This document shows, one piece after another, positions 34,787-44,646 of a stretch of 64,000 bases of DNA. Numbering within the stretch: position 1 is the first letter of the stretch; each line of letters starts with the position of its first letter. The stretch lies in NCBI RefSeq assembly GCF_946190065.1, contig NZ_CAMHZD010000001.1:1-64000 (forward strand), read 5' to 3'. A program made the position numbers and the translations under genes. The notes beneath the pieces were generated by a model. It made no database searches, was not told the origin of the DNA, and saw nothing but the letters and a program-made list of their open reading frames with translations. This stretch comes from Streptococcus mitis. Its GTDB lineage: Bacteria > Bacillota > Bacilli > Lactobacillales > Streptococcaceae.

Positions 34787-35350
34787 ATGATCGATTTAAG
34801 AAAACTAATAGAAGAAGATTTGGTGCCTTTGTGGGAAATTGCTTATTCACAATCTAATCCAATTTGGAAGCAGTATGACGCTCCCTATTATGACGATTAT
34901 CAGTATTTTCCTAATTTTCAAGAATTTAAACTACAAAAATTAGAATCCACTCTAAACAACTCAAATCGCCGTGGTATTTTTGTTGATGATAAACTAGTTG
35001 GGACTGTTTCGCGCTACTGGGTATGTAAAGAAACAAGATGGATGGAATTGGGAATTTGTATTTATGACAACAAATTTTGGAACTCTGGAATTGGAAAAGC
35101 TGCTATGCTACAGTGGATAAATCGAACATTTCAGGATTACTTGGAGTTGGAGCATCTTGGTTTGACAACTTGGTCAGGAAATTTTGGTATGATGAAATTG
35201 GCTGAAAAATTAAGAATGAAAAAAGAAGCTCATATTCCAAAAGTTCGTTATTATCAAGGTGTTTATTATGATAGTATTAAATACGGCATTTTGAGAGAAG
35301 AATGGGAGGAAGCAAATGATCATTACTGTCAAACAGATGGAAACTTCTGA
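34787..35350 (+). CDS. GNAT-family N-acetyltransferase
   Basis: A 187-residue GNAT protein, 9 bases after uvrB. The acetyl-CoA site is WNSGIGKAAMLQWI, and the C-terminal TTWSGNFGMMKLAEKL plus KEAHIPKVRYYQGVYYDSIKYGIL follow the RimJ/RimL-like pattern. Its substrate, an amine of a small molecule or protein N-terminus, is unknown. It overlaps the next GNAT gene by 35 bases. Confidence 0.88.
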   Translation: MIDLRKLIEEDLVPLWEIAYSQSNPIWKQYDAPYYDDYQYFPNFQEFKLQKLESTLNNSNRRGIFVDDKLVGTVSRYWVCKETRWMELGICIYDNKFWNSGIGKAAMLQWINRTFQDYLELEHLGLTTWSGNFGMMKLAEKLRMKKEAHIPKVRYYQGVYYDSIKYGILREEWEEANDHYCQTDGNF

Positions 35351-35804
35351 AGAGATAGAAGGTAAGTCCCTCGTTCACTGGCAGACGTGGAGAGAGGCTT
35401 ATGATGGCCTTTTGCCTGCAGAATTTCAGGAGACGATGACACTAGAAAGATGTCGATTCTTTAGTCAAAAATATCCAGAAAATACATTGATCGCGATGGA
35501 TGGCATGAAGGTGGTTGGTTTTATCAGTTATGGTAACTTTCGTGATGAGACTATTCAAGCTGGTGAAATTATTGCTTTATATGTTTTAAAAGACTATTAT
35601 GGAAAAGGTATTGCACAAAAGTTAATAAAAGCAGCTTTGATTGCTCTTAATCATTTTTCTGAAATTTTCTTATGGGTATTGAAAGATAATAAGCGCGCAA
35701 TTGCTTTCTATCAAAAAATGGGCTTTACTTTTGATGAACAAGAAAAGATACTTGAACTTGGAAAGCCCATAAAGGAAAAACGGATGGTATTCTATTCTAA
35801 ATAA
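35316..35804 (+). CDS. GNAT-family N-acetyltransferase
   Basis: A 162-residue GNAT starting at ATG 35316 after GGGAGGAAGC within the previous gene. The acetyl-CoA motif is LKDYYGKGIAQKLIKAALI and the C-terminal strand/helix is WVLKDNKRAIAFYQKMGF. Different subfamily from its neighbour, closer to RimI-like or spermidine-type acetyltransferases. Substrate unknown. Confidence 0.88.
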   Translation: MIITVKQMETSEEIEGKSLVHWQTWREAYDGLLPAEFQETMTLERCRFFSQKYPENTLIAMDGMKVVGFISYGNFRDETIQAGEIIALYVLKDYYGKGIAQKLIKAALIALNHFSEIFLWVLKDNKRAIAFYQKMGFTFDEQEKILELGKPIKEKRMVFYSK

Positions 35805-35876
35805 TTTTAAAAAGTAGAAGCTAATGGTACTGGTACCAAGTCTAAAAATTTAATAAATTAGAAAGTGAGTAAATTT

Positions 35877-36344
35877 ATGTCTCGAGCACAATTAACGATT
35901 TTAACAAATATTTGTCTGATTGAAGATCTCGAAGCTCAGCGCGTGGTGATGCAGTATCGCGCTCCTGAAACTAATCGCTGGTCCGGTTATGCCTTTCCAG
36001 GAGGCCATGTAGAAAATGGCGAATCTTTCGCAGAGTCTGTCATTCGTGAAATCTATGAAGAAACAGGGTTGACTATCCAAAATCCTCAACTTGTCGGCAT
36101 TAAAAATTGGCCACTAGATACAGGTGGGCGCTATATTGTCGTTTGTTATAAGGCAACTGAGTTCTCTGGTACCCTTCGCTCTTCAGATGAAGGAGAAGTT
36201 TCTTGGGTGCAAAAAGACCAGATTCCAAACTTGGATCTGGCCTATGATATGCTACCTTTGATGGAGATGATGGAAGCATCGGACAAATCTGAATTTTTCT
36301 ACCCTCGCCGTACAGAAGACGATTGGGAAAAGAAAATTTTCTAA
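35877..36344 (+). CDS. mutX: Nudix hydrolase of the MutX type (8-oxo-dGTPase)
   Basis: A 155-residue protein. The start is taken as ATG 35877 (MSRAQLTILTN) with AAAGTGAG upstream; a GTG at 35865 adds four residues. The Nudix box GGHVENGESFAESVIREIYEETGL (~44-67) is complete. It closely resembles pneumococcal MutX, which removes 8-oxo-dGTP and limits A:T to C:G changes. Downstream is the convergent niaR, overlapping by 4 bases. Confidence 0.92.
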   Translation: MSRAQLTILTNICLIEDLEAQRVVMQYRAPETNRWSGYAFPGGHVENGESFAESVIREIYEETGLTIQNPQLVGIKNWPLDTGGRYIVVCYKATEFSGTLRSSDEGEVSWVQKDQIPNLDLAYDMLPLMEMMEASDKSEFFYPRRTEDDWEKKIF

Positions 36345-36856
36345 TCCTTTACTAAATAACCTAGCTGATCCAAGGCCTCCTCGATATAGTGGAGGTCTTG
36401 TTGTGTTTCGGCTTCGACTAGGTGGTAATGGACACCATCTGTCAATTCAGATAAAGGTTTAAAATCAGAATGCTCGACTTGTTCTAGAAAATGTTGAACA
36501 TCTCTGCGGCAAGACAGTTTAAGCAAGGTTTCAATTTCTCCATAAACGGGATGGTCAATCAAAGTATTCTGGACACGCCCTCCATTATCGACGATAGCAA
36601 GGAGTTCTTGACCGATTTCTTCAACTTCATGTTTCACCTTGAAAAGTTTATGGACATAAGGATTGGTATCAATTTGCTTATAGACGTAGCCACGATTAGT
36701 AGATAGGATAGGAGCGCCATCGGCTCTCAAAATTGCAATGTCCTGCACAATGACCTGACGTGTGACATGAAAATGTTCCGCCAAACTTTGGCCATTAAGG
36801 GCTTTAGGAGTTTCTTTCAAGAGTTGGAGCAGAGCTTGTTTGCGATCTTTTGTCAT
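36341..36856 (-). CDS. niaR: NAD/niacin repressor NiaR
   Basis: A 171-residue protein: an N-terminal winged HTH (QSLAEHFHVTRQVIVQDIAILRADG) and a C-terminal 3H domain with conserved His at LIDHPVYGE, VQHFLEQVEHSDF and DGVHYHLVEAE. NiaR represses niacin uptake and NAD synthesis genes when niacin is present. It follows niaX by 11 bases, so the transporter and its regulator form one operon. Confidence 0.92.
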   Translation of the reverse strand: MTKDRKQALLQLLKETPKALNGQSLAEHFHVTRQVIVQDIAILRADGAPILSTNRGYVYKQIDTNPYVHKLFKVKHEVEEIGQELLAIVDNGGRVQNTLIDHPVYGEIETLLKLSCRRDVQHFLEQVEHSDFKPLSELTDGVHYHLVEAETQQDLHYIEEALDQLGYLVKD

Positions 36857-36867
36857 AGCTTTTCCTT

Positions 36868-37395
36868 TTAACGGCGTTTTCGAAGCACTTTATAGACAGC
36901 TAGTGCTAATGTATAGTCTACCATACTATGGATAATTGTGCCAAATCCAACTAGTACAAATAGAACATAAAACATATTTTCTACATTGGTACCAGAAGTT
37001 GCGTAGAAAACGACACAGGCCAATACTTCAGCAAGGGCATGGATAAGCGCTAAAACAAAGTTGAAAATCCAAGAAGATTTTGCTTTATCTAGGGTATCGG
37101 GAAATTTTTGTAGGTAAAGAGCTCCTAGAGTTCCAAAAAAGATATGGGAAAAAGCTCGAAATACGATAACCATGGGATATCCAGCCATCAAAAATCCAAA
37201 ACTAGAGGCTAGTATGACAAAAATTGCCATTAAGGGCGACAAGAACATGGCTATAAAAATAGCAATGTGACTTCCCAAAGTGTAAGAAGCAGGTGGAATG
37301 ACAATCTTGAAAGGCATAACAATTGGAATCAAAATTGCAATAGCTGTTAAGAGGGCTGTCATTGTCATAAATTGTGTCTTTTTCCGTGTATTCAT
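36868..37395 (-). CDS. niaX: Niacin ECF transporter substrate-binding component
   Basis: A 175-residue S component with start ATG at 37395 after AAAAAGGAG; the longer frame to 37449 runs through the promoter region. About five membrane segments, typical of ECF S proteins (FMTMTALLTAIAILIPIVMPFKIVIPPASYTLGSHIAIFIAMFL). It would share the common EcfA/A'/T module encoded elsewhere. Niacin specificity is inferred from coupling with niaR. Confidence 0.88.
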   Translation of the reverse strand: MNTRKKTQFMTMTALLTAIAILIPIVMPFKIVIPPASYTLGSHIAIFIAMFLSPLMAIFVILASSFGFLMAGYPMVIVFRAFSHIFFGTLGALYLQKFPDTLDKAKSSWIFNFVLALIHALAEVLACVVFYATSGTNVENMFYVLFVLVGFGTIIHSMVDYTLALAVYKVLRKRR

Positions 37396-37410
37396 AAGAA
37401 TCTCCTTTTT

Positions 37411-37437
37411 ATCTGTATATACACTAGTATAGTACAA
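37411..37437 (-). promoter_or_regulatory. niaX promoter region with a palindromic candidate NiaR operator
   Basis: On the minus strand TATACT followed by AGTGTATATAC gives a near-palindrome centred on CTAG and overlapping a -10-like TATACT. Its position fits a repressor site for niaX-niaR autoregulation. Confidence 0.4.
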
Positions 37438-37529
37438 TAAAGAAGACAATAAAGCAAGGATTTACTTAGGTTTATAGGTCATTTTTAGTTAGATATTGGT
37501 AAAGATTTCACTAATAATAGTAACTATAT

Positions 37530-37568
37530 CAAACAAAATCTCCACCTTCAGGTTTGAAAGTGGAGATT
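37530..37568 (-). terminator. Terminator of the coaB-coaC-panT operon
   Basis: On the minus strand AATCTCCACTTTC pairs with GAAGGTGGAGATT (one G-U) around AAACCT, then TTTGTTT. On the plus strand the same arms have a mismatch, so it serves the minus-strand operon. Confidence 0.8.
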
Positions 37569-37572
37569 GTTT

Positions 37573-38136
37573 TTATTTTTTCAAAGTCTGTAGTCGTGGA
37601 ACAATGGCTAAGGTTAGAACTGCGGAAATGACTAATTCAGCAATCGAATTTGTTGAGATAACAGTTGCTAGGAGTTTTTGGATATTACCATCAAAAACAT
37701 TTCCAAAAAGGTAGAAAATTCCACCAAGGACAAAGACAGTATTTGTCAAGGAACCAAGGGCACCAGCTAGAATCAGACCAGTCTTATTTTTCATCAGCTT
37801 ATAGACTAAGTAAGGAGTTAAACCAATCAAAATACGTGGGACAATGGCAATGATAGCTGAGTAGATGTTCCCATTTGGTACGAAAGGAGAGAAGAGGTAG
37901 CTGGTTGGCAGAATCGTAATTGTGTTAACCGTCAAGCTAAGTAGCCCCATCAAAAATCCAAGTGTAACCCCAACGCGTGGACCGTAGATAATGCTGGCAA
38001 TAATGACAGGAATATGAACGATGGTCGGTTTGATTGGGAATGGAAAAAGGTTAAAGATAAGTGAGCTTAGAAAATGAATCACAAGCATGGTTGCAAAGAA
38101 GATAGCAATGGGCGCAATATTAGATCGTTTTTTCAT
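37573..38136 (-). CDS. panT: Pantothenate ECF transporter substrate-binding component
   Basis: A 187-residue membrane protein with about six hydrophobic segments and the ECF S-component feel (VIHFLSSLIFNLFPFPIKPTIVHIPVIIASIIYGPRVGVTLGFLMGLLS). It overlaps coaC by 17 bases. Being encoded with coaB and coaC, which act on pantothenate-derived intermediates, points to pantothenate as substrate. Confidence 0.85.
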   Translation of the reverse strand: MKKRSNIAPIAIFFATMLVIHFLSSLIFNLFPFPIKPTIVHIPVIIASIIYGPRVGVTLGFLMGLLSLTVNTITILPTSYLFSPFVPNGNIYSAIIAIVPRILIGLTPYLVYKLMKNKTGLILAGALGSLTNTVFVLGGIFYLFGNVFDGNIQKLLATVISTNSIAELVISAVLTLAIVPRLQTLKK

Positions 38137-38671
38137 CGAGAGTTTCCTTTATTCTTTCTAAAATAATTGTGAGGTCGGCTAAAGCTCCTCGTCCATGGTC
38201 TCCACAAGCTAGTAGGGATTCCTTAGGAGCAATCAGCTGATAGCCGTAGGTTTCTAATGTTTTCAGATTAGCCTGAGTTGCTGGATGTTCATACATCTTT
38301 GTATTCATAGCAGGTGCGATGAGTTTGGGAATATGACTTGGCAAGGCTAGAGCAATACAAGTTACTATGTTGTCCGCAAAGCCGTAGGCTAGTTTTGCAA
38401 TAGTGTTAGCTGTTGCAGGGGCCACGATAAATAAATCTGCTTTTTTTCCAAGTTCGATATGATTGACTTGATCAGGATAGGGTTCCTTCATGACATCTAG
38501 GTGGACAGGATTCTGTGATAAGACCTGTAGTGTCAATGGTTGGATAAACTCTGTAGCAGCCTGAGTCATTAAGACAGTGACATGATGACCTTGTTTTTTT
38601 AGAGAACTGACTAAATCTGCCGACTTGTAAGAGGCGATTGACCCCGTTACAGCCAAGAGAATGTTTGCCAT
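38120..38671 (-). CDS. coaC: Phosphopantothenoylcysteine decarboxylase
   Basis: A 183-residue flavoprotein: FMN-binding VTGSIASYKSADL, catalytic His in NHIELGKKADL, APAMNTKM (PxMNxxMW-like) and the Cys segment LLACGDHGRGAL. It decarboxylates 4'-phospho-N-pantothenoylcysteine in coenzyme A synthesis. In most bacteria CoaB and CoaC are one Dfp protein; here they are split, as usual in streptococci. Confidence 0.95.
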   Translation of the reverse strand: MANILLAVTGSIASYKSADLVSSLKKQGHHVTVLMTQAATEFIQPLTLQVLSQNPVHLDVMKEPYPDQVNHIELGKKADLFIVAPATANTIAKLAYGFADNIVTCIALALPSHIPKLIAPAMNTKMYEHPATQANLKTLETYGYQLIAPKESLLACGDHGRGALADLTIILERIKETLDEKTI

Positions 38672-38682
38672 AGCTTTCCTTT

Positions 38683-39372
38683 CTACGAATGATAGCCTTG
38701 AATTTTTTCAAGGAGGAGATCTGCAATTTCTTCTTTAGTTTGGACTGTTTGAAGCTGATTTTTTTCAACAAAGATTGCACGATGTTGATCTGCTGAAATT
38801 TGAGACAGGTCATTTGCAATAATCAAGTCTGCTTGGTTTTTGATAAGACTTTTTCTAGCAACTTCAACTAGATAATCTTCGTTAACATCAACCAGCAGTT
38901 TGAAACCAATCAGATGAATAGCAGGATTCCATTCCTTGACCAGAGAGATGATTTTGGGTGTCTTTTTTAGGAACAAAACCTGAACCTCGTCAGTTGAAGA
39001 AATCTTAGTCTGATGATTCTGCTTGCTTAAAAATTCTTCTAGATTGGAGCTAGCTTGAACTTCCTCAAGCCCTGTCATATAAACAGGAGTGTAGTCAGAA
39101 ACAGCCATTGAGTGGATCAAGACCTGATAATCCTGAACATGTTCTTGCATTTCAAGTAGAAGGTCCTTGGTATTGTTAATTTCTCGAATACTTAGGTTGG
39201 GATGGGATTCTGGCTTCACAGCTCGTTTTGTCGTAATTAAACAAACTTCATGCCCTGCAGCAAGCAAGGTTTCTGTGATGATTTTCCCCAAGTGGCCTGT
39301 AGAATGGTTAGTGATAGAGCGGACGCGATCGATAGCTTCACTGGTACCGCCCGATGTAACTAAAATTTTCAT
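38683..39372 (-). CDS. coaB: Phosphopantothenate-cysteine ligase
   Basis: A 229-residue protein. The start is ATG 39372 (MKILVTSGGTSEAID); an ATG 15 bases upstream is less likely. The nucleotide-binding TSGGTSEAIDRVRSITNHSTGHLG, AVSDYTP and IANDLSQI segments match CoaB of the monofunctional CoaB2 group. It joins cysteine to 4'-phosphopantothenate. First gene of coaB-coaC-panT. Confidence 0.95.
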   Translation of the reverse strand: MKILVTSGGTSEAIDRVRSITNHSTGHLGKIITETLLAAGHEVCLITTKRAVKPESHPNLSIREINNTKDLLLEMQEHVQDYQVLIHSMAVSDYTPVYMTGLEEVQASSNLEEFLSKQNHQTKISSTDEVQVLFLKKTPKIISLVKEWNPAIHLIGFKLLVDVNEDYLVEVARKSLIKNQADLIIANDLSQISADQHRAIFVEKNQLQTVQTKEEIADLLLEKIQGYHS

Positions 39373-39512
39373 AGCACTATTGTACACAAAAATAAACGGT
39401 AAGTAAAATGAAAGCGATAAATTTTTGGTAAAAATGAAGATTTACTATAGTTTCAAACTATAAAGCCATATAAAATTTAAGAAAGGACTCTAAAAACCTT
39501 AAAAACAGGGAT

Positions 39513-39568
39513 ATTTACGAACGTTTAGAGAGTTTTAGGATGTTAAAAATCTTGTTTTGTGTTATAAT
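39513..39568 (+). promoter_or_regulatory. fhs promoter with a PurBox-like element
   Basis: TATAAT at 39563-39568 preceded by TGT (extended -10). Upstream, ATTTACGAACGTT (39513-39525) resembles the PurR activator site AWWWCCGAACWWT of lactic acid bacteria with two mismatches. Confidence 0.45.
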
Positions 39569-39601
39569 GAATTATCACATTAGAGGTTAGAGGAGTTTTG
39601 A

Positions 39602-41272
39602 ATGAAAACAGATATTGAAATCGCACAGAGTATTGAGTTGAAACCAATCGTTGATGTTGTAGAGAAACTTGGTATTTCTTACGACGATTTGGAGTTGTAC
39701 GGAAAGTACAAGGCTAAGCTCAGCTTTGATAAAATTCGTGCAGTTGAGAGCAATCCAGTTGGAAAATTGATCTTGGTTACTGCCATCAATCCAACACCTG
39801 CAGGTGAAGGAAAATCAACTATTACCATTGGTCTTGCGGATGCCTTGAACAAGATTGGCAAGAAAACCATGATTGCTATCCGCGAACCATCTCTTGGTCC
39901 AGTAATGGGGATTAAGGGTGGTGCTGCTGGTGGTGGTTACGCCCAAGTCCTGCCAATGGAAGACATCAACCTCCACTTTACTGGAGACATGCATGCCATT
40001 ACAACTGCTAACAACGCTCTTTCTGCCTTGATTGATAACCACTTGCACCAAGGAAATGAGCTAGGAATTGACCAACGTCGTATCCTCTGGAAACGTGTAG
40101 TGGACTTGAACGACCGCGCCCTTCGTCATGTGACCGTTGGACTTGGTGGTCCTCTAAATAGTGTTCCTCGTGAGGATGGCTTTGATATTACAGTTGCTTC
40201 CGAAATCATGGCAATTCTTTGTTTGGCAACAGACATCGAGGACTTGAAACGCCGTTTGGCTAATATCGTTATCGGATATCGCTATGACCGTACACCAGTT
40301 TCTGTAGGTGATTTGCAGGTTGAAGGTGCTTTAGCATTGATTTTGAAGGATGCTATTAAGCCAAACTTGGTTCAGACAATTTACGGTACACCTGCCTTTG
40401 TACACGGTGGTCCATTTGCTAATATTGCTCATGGATGTAACTCTGTTTTGGCAACGACAACAGCCCTTCACTTGGCTGATTACACAGTTACTGAAGCTGG
40501 TTTTGGTGCAGACCTTGGTGCTGAGAAATTCCTTGATATTAAGACACCAAACTTGCCAACATCTCCAGATGCAGTTGTTATCGTCGCAACCCTTCGTGCC
40601 CTTAAGATGAATGGTGGTGTAGCTAAAGACGCTTTGACAGAAGAAAATGTAGAGGCAGTTCGTGCAGGTTTTGCCAATTTGAAACGCCATGTTGAAAATA
40701 TCCGTAAGTTCGGTATTCCAGCAGTTGTTGCGATTAACGAATTTGTATCTGATACAGAATCTGAAATTGCAGCCTTGAAAGAACTTTGTGCCTCAATCGA
40801 TGTACCAGTTGAGTTGGCAAGTGTCTGGGCTGATGGCGCAGAAGGTGGAGTAGCACTTGCTGAAACTCTTGTCAAGACTATCTCTGAAAATCCAGCTAAC
40901 TACAAACGTTTGTATGATAATGACCTTTCTGTTCAAGAAAAGATTGAAAAGATTGTTACTGAAATCTACCGTGGTAGCAAAGTGAACTTTGAGAAGAAAG
41001 CTCAAACACAGATCGCTCAAATCGTTCAAAATGGTTGGGACAAATTGCCAATCTGTATGGCTAAAACTCAATATAGTTTCTCAGACAATCCAAATGCACT
41101 TGGAGCACCTGAAAACTTTGAAATTACCATTCGTGAATTGGTACCAAAATTAGGTGCAGGTTTTATCGTTGCCTTAACTGGTGACGTCATGACCATGCCA
41201 GGACTTCCAAAACGACCAGCTGCTCTCAACATGGATGTTGAAAGCGATGGAACAGTATTAGGTTTGTTCTAG
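39602..41272 (+). CDS. fhs: Formate-tetrahydrofolate ligase
   Basis: A 556-residue protein: P-loop [55 protein letters not shown], and C-terminal [20 protein letters not shown]. It activates formate with ATP onto tetrahydrofolate, feeding purine and formyl-methionine synthesis. SD TTAGAGGAG precedes the start. Followed by a BOX element; no separate terminator seen. Confidence 0.98.
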   Translation: MKTDIEIAQSIELKPIVDVVEKLGISYDDLELYGKYKAKLSFDKIRAVESNPVGKLILVTAINPTPAGEGKSTITIGLADALNKIGKKTMIAIREPSLGPVMGIKGGAAGGGYAQVLPMEDINLHFTGDMHAITTANNALSALIDNHLHQGNELGIDQRRILWKRVVDLNDRALRHVTVGLGGPLNSVPREDGFDITVASEIMAILCLATDIEDLKRRLANIVIGYRYDRTPVSVGDLQVEGALALILKDAIKPNLVQTIYGTPAFVHGGPFANIAHGCNSVLATTTALHLADYTVTEAGFGADLGAEKFLDIKTPNLPTSPDAVVIVATLRALKMNGGVAKDALTEENVEAVRAGFANLKRHVENIRKFGIPAVVAINEFVSDTESEIAALKELCASIDVPVELASVWADGAEGGVALAETLVKTISENPANYKRLYDNDLSVQEKIEKIVTEIYRGSKVNFEKKAQTQIAQIVQNGWDKLPICMAKTQYSFSDNPNALGAPENFEITIRELVPKLGAGFIVALTGDVMTMPGLPKRPAALNMDVESDGTVLGLF

Positions 41273-41631
41273 TATATTGCAATTTACTTTATACTCTTCG
41301 AAAATCTCTTCAAACCACGTCAGCTTTACCTTGCCGTATATATGGTTACTGACTTCGTCAGTTCTATCTGCAACCTCAAAACAGTGTTTTGAGCTGACTT
41401 CGTCAGTCTTGTCTACAACCTCAAAGCAGTGCTTTGAGCAACCTGCGGCTAGCTTCCTAGTTTGCACTTCGATTTTCATTGAGTAATAAATGAGTTTGGA
41501 GATTTTAATCCAAGCTCATTTTTTATCTAGATATAAGGAGTTGCCTTCTACACGTAACTAGTCTAGGTAAAGATATTTTCCCTGAATTCTGATATAATAG
41601 AAATAGTGACTTCAAGAGTAAGGAAGAGAAG
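41273..41631. other. Intergenic stretch fhs-pcrA
   Basis: It contains the BOX element (41290-41485), then ~145 bases without a gene. TATAAT at 41593-41598 and the SD AAGGAAGAG form the pcrA promoter and ribosome site. Nothing else seen. Confidence 0.7.
41290..41485. repeat. BOX element (A-B-B-C composition)
   Basis: It starts TATACTCTTCGAAAATCTC and ends CATTGAGTA, the hallmarks of pneumococcal/mitis BOX repeats. Length ~196 fits boxA (59) + two boxB (45 each) + boxC (50). The two boxB copies begin TGACTTCGTCAGT and contain TTTTGAGC or CTTTGAGC. Short frames inside are not genes. Confidence 0.9.
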
Positions 41632-43923
41632 ATGAACGCATTATTAAATGGAATGAATGACCGTCAGGCTGAGGCGGTGCAAACGACAGAAGGTCCCTTG
41701 TTGATTATGGCGGGGGCTGGTTCTGGAAAGACTCGTGTTTTGACCCACCGTATCGCTTATTTGATTGATGAAAAGCTGGTCAATCCTTGGAATATCTTGG
41801 CCATTACCTTTACTAACAAGGCTGCGCGTGAGATGAAGGAACGTGCTTACGGACTCAATCCAGCTACTCAGGACTGTTTGATTGCGACTTTTCACTCCAT
41901 GTGTGTTCGTATTCTACGTCGTGATGCGGACCATATTGGCTACAACCGCAATTTCACTATTGTAGATCCTGGTGAACAGCGAACTCTCATGAAACGGATT
42001 CTCAAGCAGTTGAACTTGGATCCGAAAAAATGGAATGAACGAAGCATCTTAGGGACTATTTCCAATGCCAAGAATGACTTGATTGATGATGTAGCTTATG
42101 CTGCCCAAGCAGGTGATATGTATACACAAATCGTGGCTCAGTGTTACACGGCTTACCAAAAAGAGCTTCGTCAGTCAGAGTCGGTTGACTTTGATGATTT
42201 GATTATGCTGACCTTGCGTCTCTTTGATCAGAATCCTGATGTTTTGACCTACTACCAGCAGAAGTTTCAGTACATTCATGTTGATGAGTACCAAGATACC
42301 AACCATGCTCAGTACCAACTAGTCAAACTCTTGGCTTCCCGTTTTAAAAATATCTGTGTGGTTGGGGATGCGGACCAATCTATCTACGGTTGGCGTGGTG
42401 CTGATATGCAGAATATCTTGGATTTTGAAAAGGATTATCCTCAAGCCAAGGTTGTTTTGTTGGAGGAAAATTACCGTTCCACTAAAACAATTCTCCAAGC
42501 GGCCAACGAGGTCATTAAAAACAATAAAAACCGCCGTCCTAAGAATCTCTGGACCCAAAATGCTGATGGGGAGCAAATCGTTTACTATCGTGCCAATGAT
42601 GAGCTAGATGAGGCTGTATTTGTGGCTAAAACTATTGATGAACTTGGTCGCAGTCAAAACTTCCTTCACAAGGATTTTGCAGTTCTTTATCGTACTAATG
42701 CGCAGTCCCGTACTATTGAGGAAGCCTTGCTCAAGTCCAATATTCCATATACAATGGTTGGCGGAACCAAGTTCTACAGCCGTAAGGAAATCCGAGATAT
42801 TATCGCTTACCTTAACCTCATTGCTAATTTGAGTGACAATATCAGTTTTGAGCGTATTATCAACGAGCCTAAACGTGGAATTGGGCCAGGAACCGTTGAA
42901 AAAATCCGTGACTTTGCGAATATGCAAAACATGTCCATGCTAGATGCTTCTGCTAATATCATGTTGTCTGGTATCAAGGGTAAAGCAGCCCAGTCTATCT
43001 GGGATTTTGCCAATATGATTCTGGATTTGCGAGAGCAACTGGACCACTTAAGTATTACTGAGTTGGTTGAGTCGGTACTAGAAAAAACAGGTTATGTCGA
43101 TATTCTTAATGCCCAAGCGACTCTAGAAAGTAAGGCTCGGGTTGAAAATATCGAAGAGTTCCTTTCTGTGACGAAAAATTTTGACGACACCTCTGATGTG
43201 CCAGAAGAGGAAACTGGTTTGGACAAGCTGAGTCGTTTCTTAAATGACTTAGCCTTGATTGCGGATACAGATTCAGGTAGTCAGGAGACATCAGAAGTGA
43301 CCTTGATGACCCTGCATGCTGCCAAAGGTCTCGAGTTTCCAGTTGTCTTTTTGATTGGGATGGAAGAAAATGTCTTCCCGCTTAGTCGTGCAGCTGAGGA
43401 TCTAGATGAATTAGAAGAAGAACGCCGTCTGGCCTATGTAGGAATTACGCGTGCAGAGAAAATCCTCTATCTGACCAATGCCAATTCGCGCCTGCTTTTT
43501 GGTCGTACCAACTACAACCGTCCGACTCGTTTTATTAACGAAATCAGTTCAGACTTACTTGAGTATCAAGGTCTGGCTCGTCCATCAAATACAAGCTTTA
43601 AGGCATCATATAGCAGTGGTGGTCTCGCCTTCGGTCAAGGTATGAGTCTGGCTCAAGCTCTTCAAGACCGTAAACGCAGTGCTGCCCCAAAATCTATCCA
43701 GTCAAGCGGTCTTCCATTTGGTCAATTTTCAGCTGGTGCAAAATCAGCGTTTAGCGAGACAAATTGGTCCATTGGTGACATTGCTCTCCACAAGAAATGG
43801 GGAGAGGGAACTGTTCTGGAAGTTTCAGGTAGCGGTGCTACTCAGGAATTAAAAATCAATTTCCCAGAAGTAGGTTTGAAAAAACTTTTAGCTAGTGTAG
43901 CCCCAATTGAGAAAAAAATCTAA
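41632..43923 (+). CDS. pcrA: ATP-dependent DNA helicase PcrA
   Basis: A 763-residue UvrD/Rep-family helicase: motif [16 protein letters not shown], motif [14 protein letters not shown], motif [17 protein letters not shown], motif IV LEENYRS, motif [14 protein letters not shown] and motif [16 protein letters not shown]. It unwinds DNA in repair and removes RNA polymerase or RecA blocks. The C-terminus has a Tudor-like domain ([19 protein letters not shown]). First gene of the block between the two BOX elements. Confidence 0.98.
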   Translation: MNALLNGMNDRQAEAVQTTEGPLLIMAGAGSGKTRVLTHRIAYLIDEKLVNPWNILAITFTNKAAREMKERAYGLNPATQDCLIATFHSMCVRILRRDADHIGYNRNFTIVDPGEQRTLMKRILKQLNLDPKKWNERSILGTISNAKNDLIDDVAYAAQAGDMYTQIVAQCYTAYQKELRQSESVDFDDLIMLTLRLFDQNPDVLTYYQQKFQYIHVDEYQDTNHAQYQLVKLLASRFKNICVVGDADQSIYGWRGADMQNILDFEKDYPQAKVVLLEENYRSTKTILQAANEVIKNNKNRRPKNLWTQNADGEQIVYYRANDELDEAVFVAKTIDELGRSQNFLHKDFAVLYRTNAQSRTIEEALLKSNIPYTMVGGTKFYSRKEIRDIIAYLNLIANLSDNISFERIINEPKRGIGPGTVEKIRDFANMQNMSMLDASANIMLSGIKGKAAQSIWDFANMILDLREQLDHLSITELVESVLEKTGYVDILNAQATLESKARVENIEEFLSVTKNFDDTSDVPEEETGLDKLSRFLNDLALIADTDSGSQETSEVTLMTLHAAKGLEFPVVFLIGMEENVFPLSRAAEDLDELEEERRLAYVGITRAEKILYLTNANSRLLFGRTNYNRPTRFINEISSDLLEYQGLARPSNTSFKASYSSGGLAFGQGMSLAQALQDRKRSAAPKSIQSSGLPFGQFSAGAKSAFSETNWSIGDIALHKKWGEGTVLEVSGSGATQELKINFPEVGLKKLLASVAPIEKKI

Positions 43924-43929
43924 TTTTCC

Positions 43930-43965
43930 ATCCTTCTCACGAATAATAAAGTGAGGAGGATTTTT
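43930..43965 (+). terminator. Hairpin after pcrA that includes the radC ribosome site
   Basis: ATCCTTCTCAC and GTGAGGAGGAT form an 11-bp stem followed by TTTT. The 3' arm contains AGGAGG, the radC Shine-Dalgarno sequence, five bases before its ATG. Confidence 0.7.
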
Positions 43966-44646
43966 ATGTACAGTATTTCATTCCAAGAAGATTCACTATT
44001 ACCAAGAGAAAGACTGGCCAAGGAAGGAGTAGAAGCGCTCAGTAACCAAGAGTTGCTAGCTATTTTACTCAGGACAGGGACACGTCAGGCTAGCGTTTTT
44101 GAAATTGCCCAGAAAGTCTTGAACAATCTTTCAAGCCTAACAGATTTGAAAAAAATGACCCTGCAGGAATTGCAGAGTCTGTCTGGTATCGGCCGTGTTA
44201 AGGCAATAGAATTACAAGCTATGATTGAACTGGGCCATCGTATTCACAAACACGAGAACCTTGAGATGGAAAGTATTCTCAGTAGTAAAAAGCTGGCCAA
44301 GAAGATGCAACAGGAATTGGGGGACAAAAAACAAGAGCACCTAGTGGCGCTCTATCTCAATACTCAAAATCAAATCATCCATCAACAGACCATTTTTATC
44401 GGCTCAGCCACTCGCAGTATCGCTGAGCCACGAGAGATTCTTCATTATGCCATTAAGCATATGGCGACTTCTCTCATCTTGGTTCACAATCATCCTTCAG
44501 GAGCGGTAGCCCCTAGTCGTAATGATGATCAAGTCACTAAACTTGTAAAAGAAGCCTGTGACCTGATGGGGATTGTCCTCTTGGACCATTTGATTGTCTC
44601 TCATTCTAATTACTTTAGTTATCGTGAAAAGACGGATTTAATCTAA
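43966..44646 (+). CDS. radC: RadC-family JAMM protein
   Basis: A 226-residue protein with start ATG 43966 after GAGGAGG. N-terminal helix-hairpin-helix ([15 protein letters not shown]) and C-terminal JAMM metalloprotease-like domain with [16 protein letters not shown]. Once linked to DNA repair, its biochemical role is still unsettled. The 3' end overlaps the convergent amidotransferase gene by 4 bases. Confidence 0.93.
   Translation: MYSISFQEDSLLPRERLAKEGVEALSNQELLAILLRTGTRQASVFEIAQKVLNNLSSLTDLKKMTLQELQSLSGIGRVKAIELQAMIELGHRIHKHENLEMESILSSKKLAKKMQQELGDKKQEHLVALYLNTQNQIIHQQTIFIGSATRSIAEPREILHYAIKHMATSLILVHNHPSGAVAPSRNDDQVTKLVKEACDLMGIVLLDHLIVSHSNYFSYREKTDLI

Noticed and set aside
41258-41486. 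Short open frames at 41258-41486 and 52970-53158
   Set aside because: These lie in BOX repeats; the low-complexity products with repeated SKHCFEV are artefacts.
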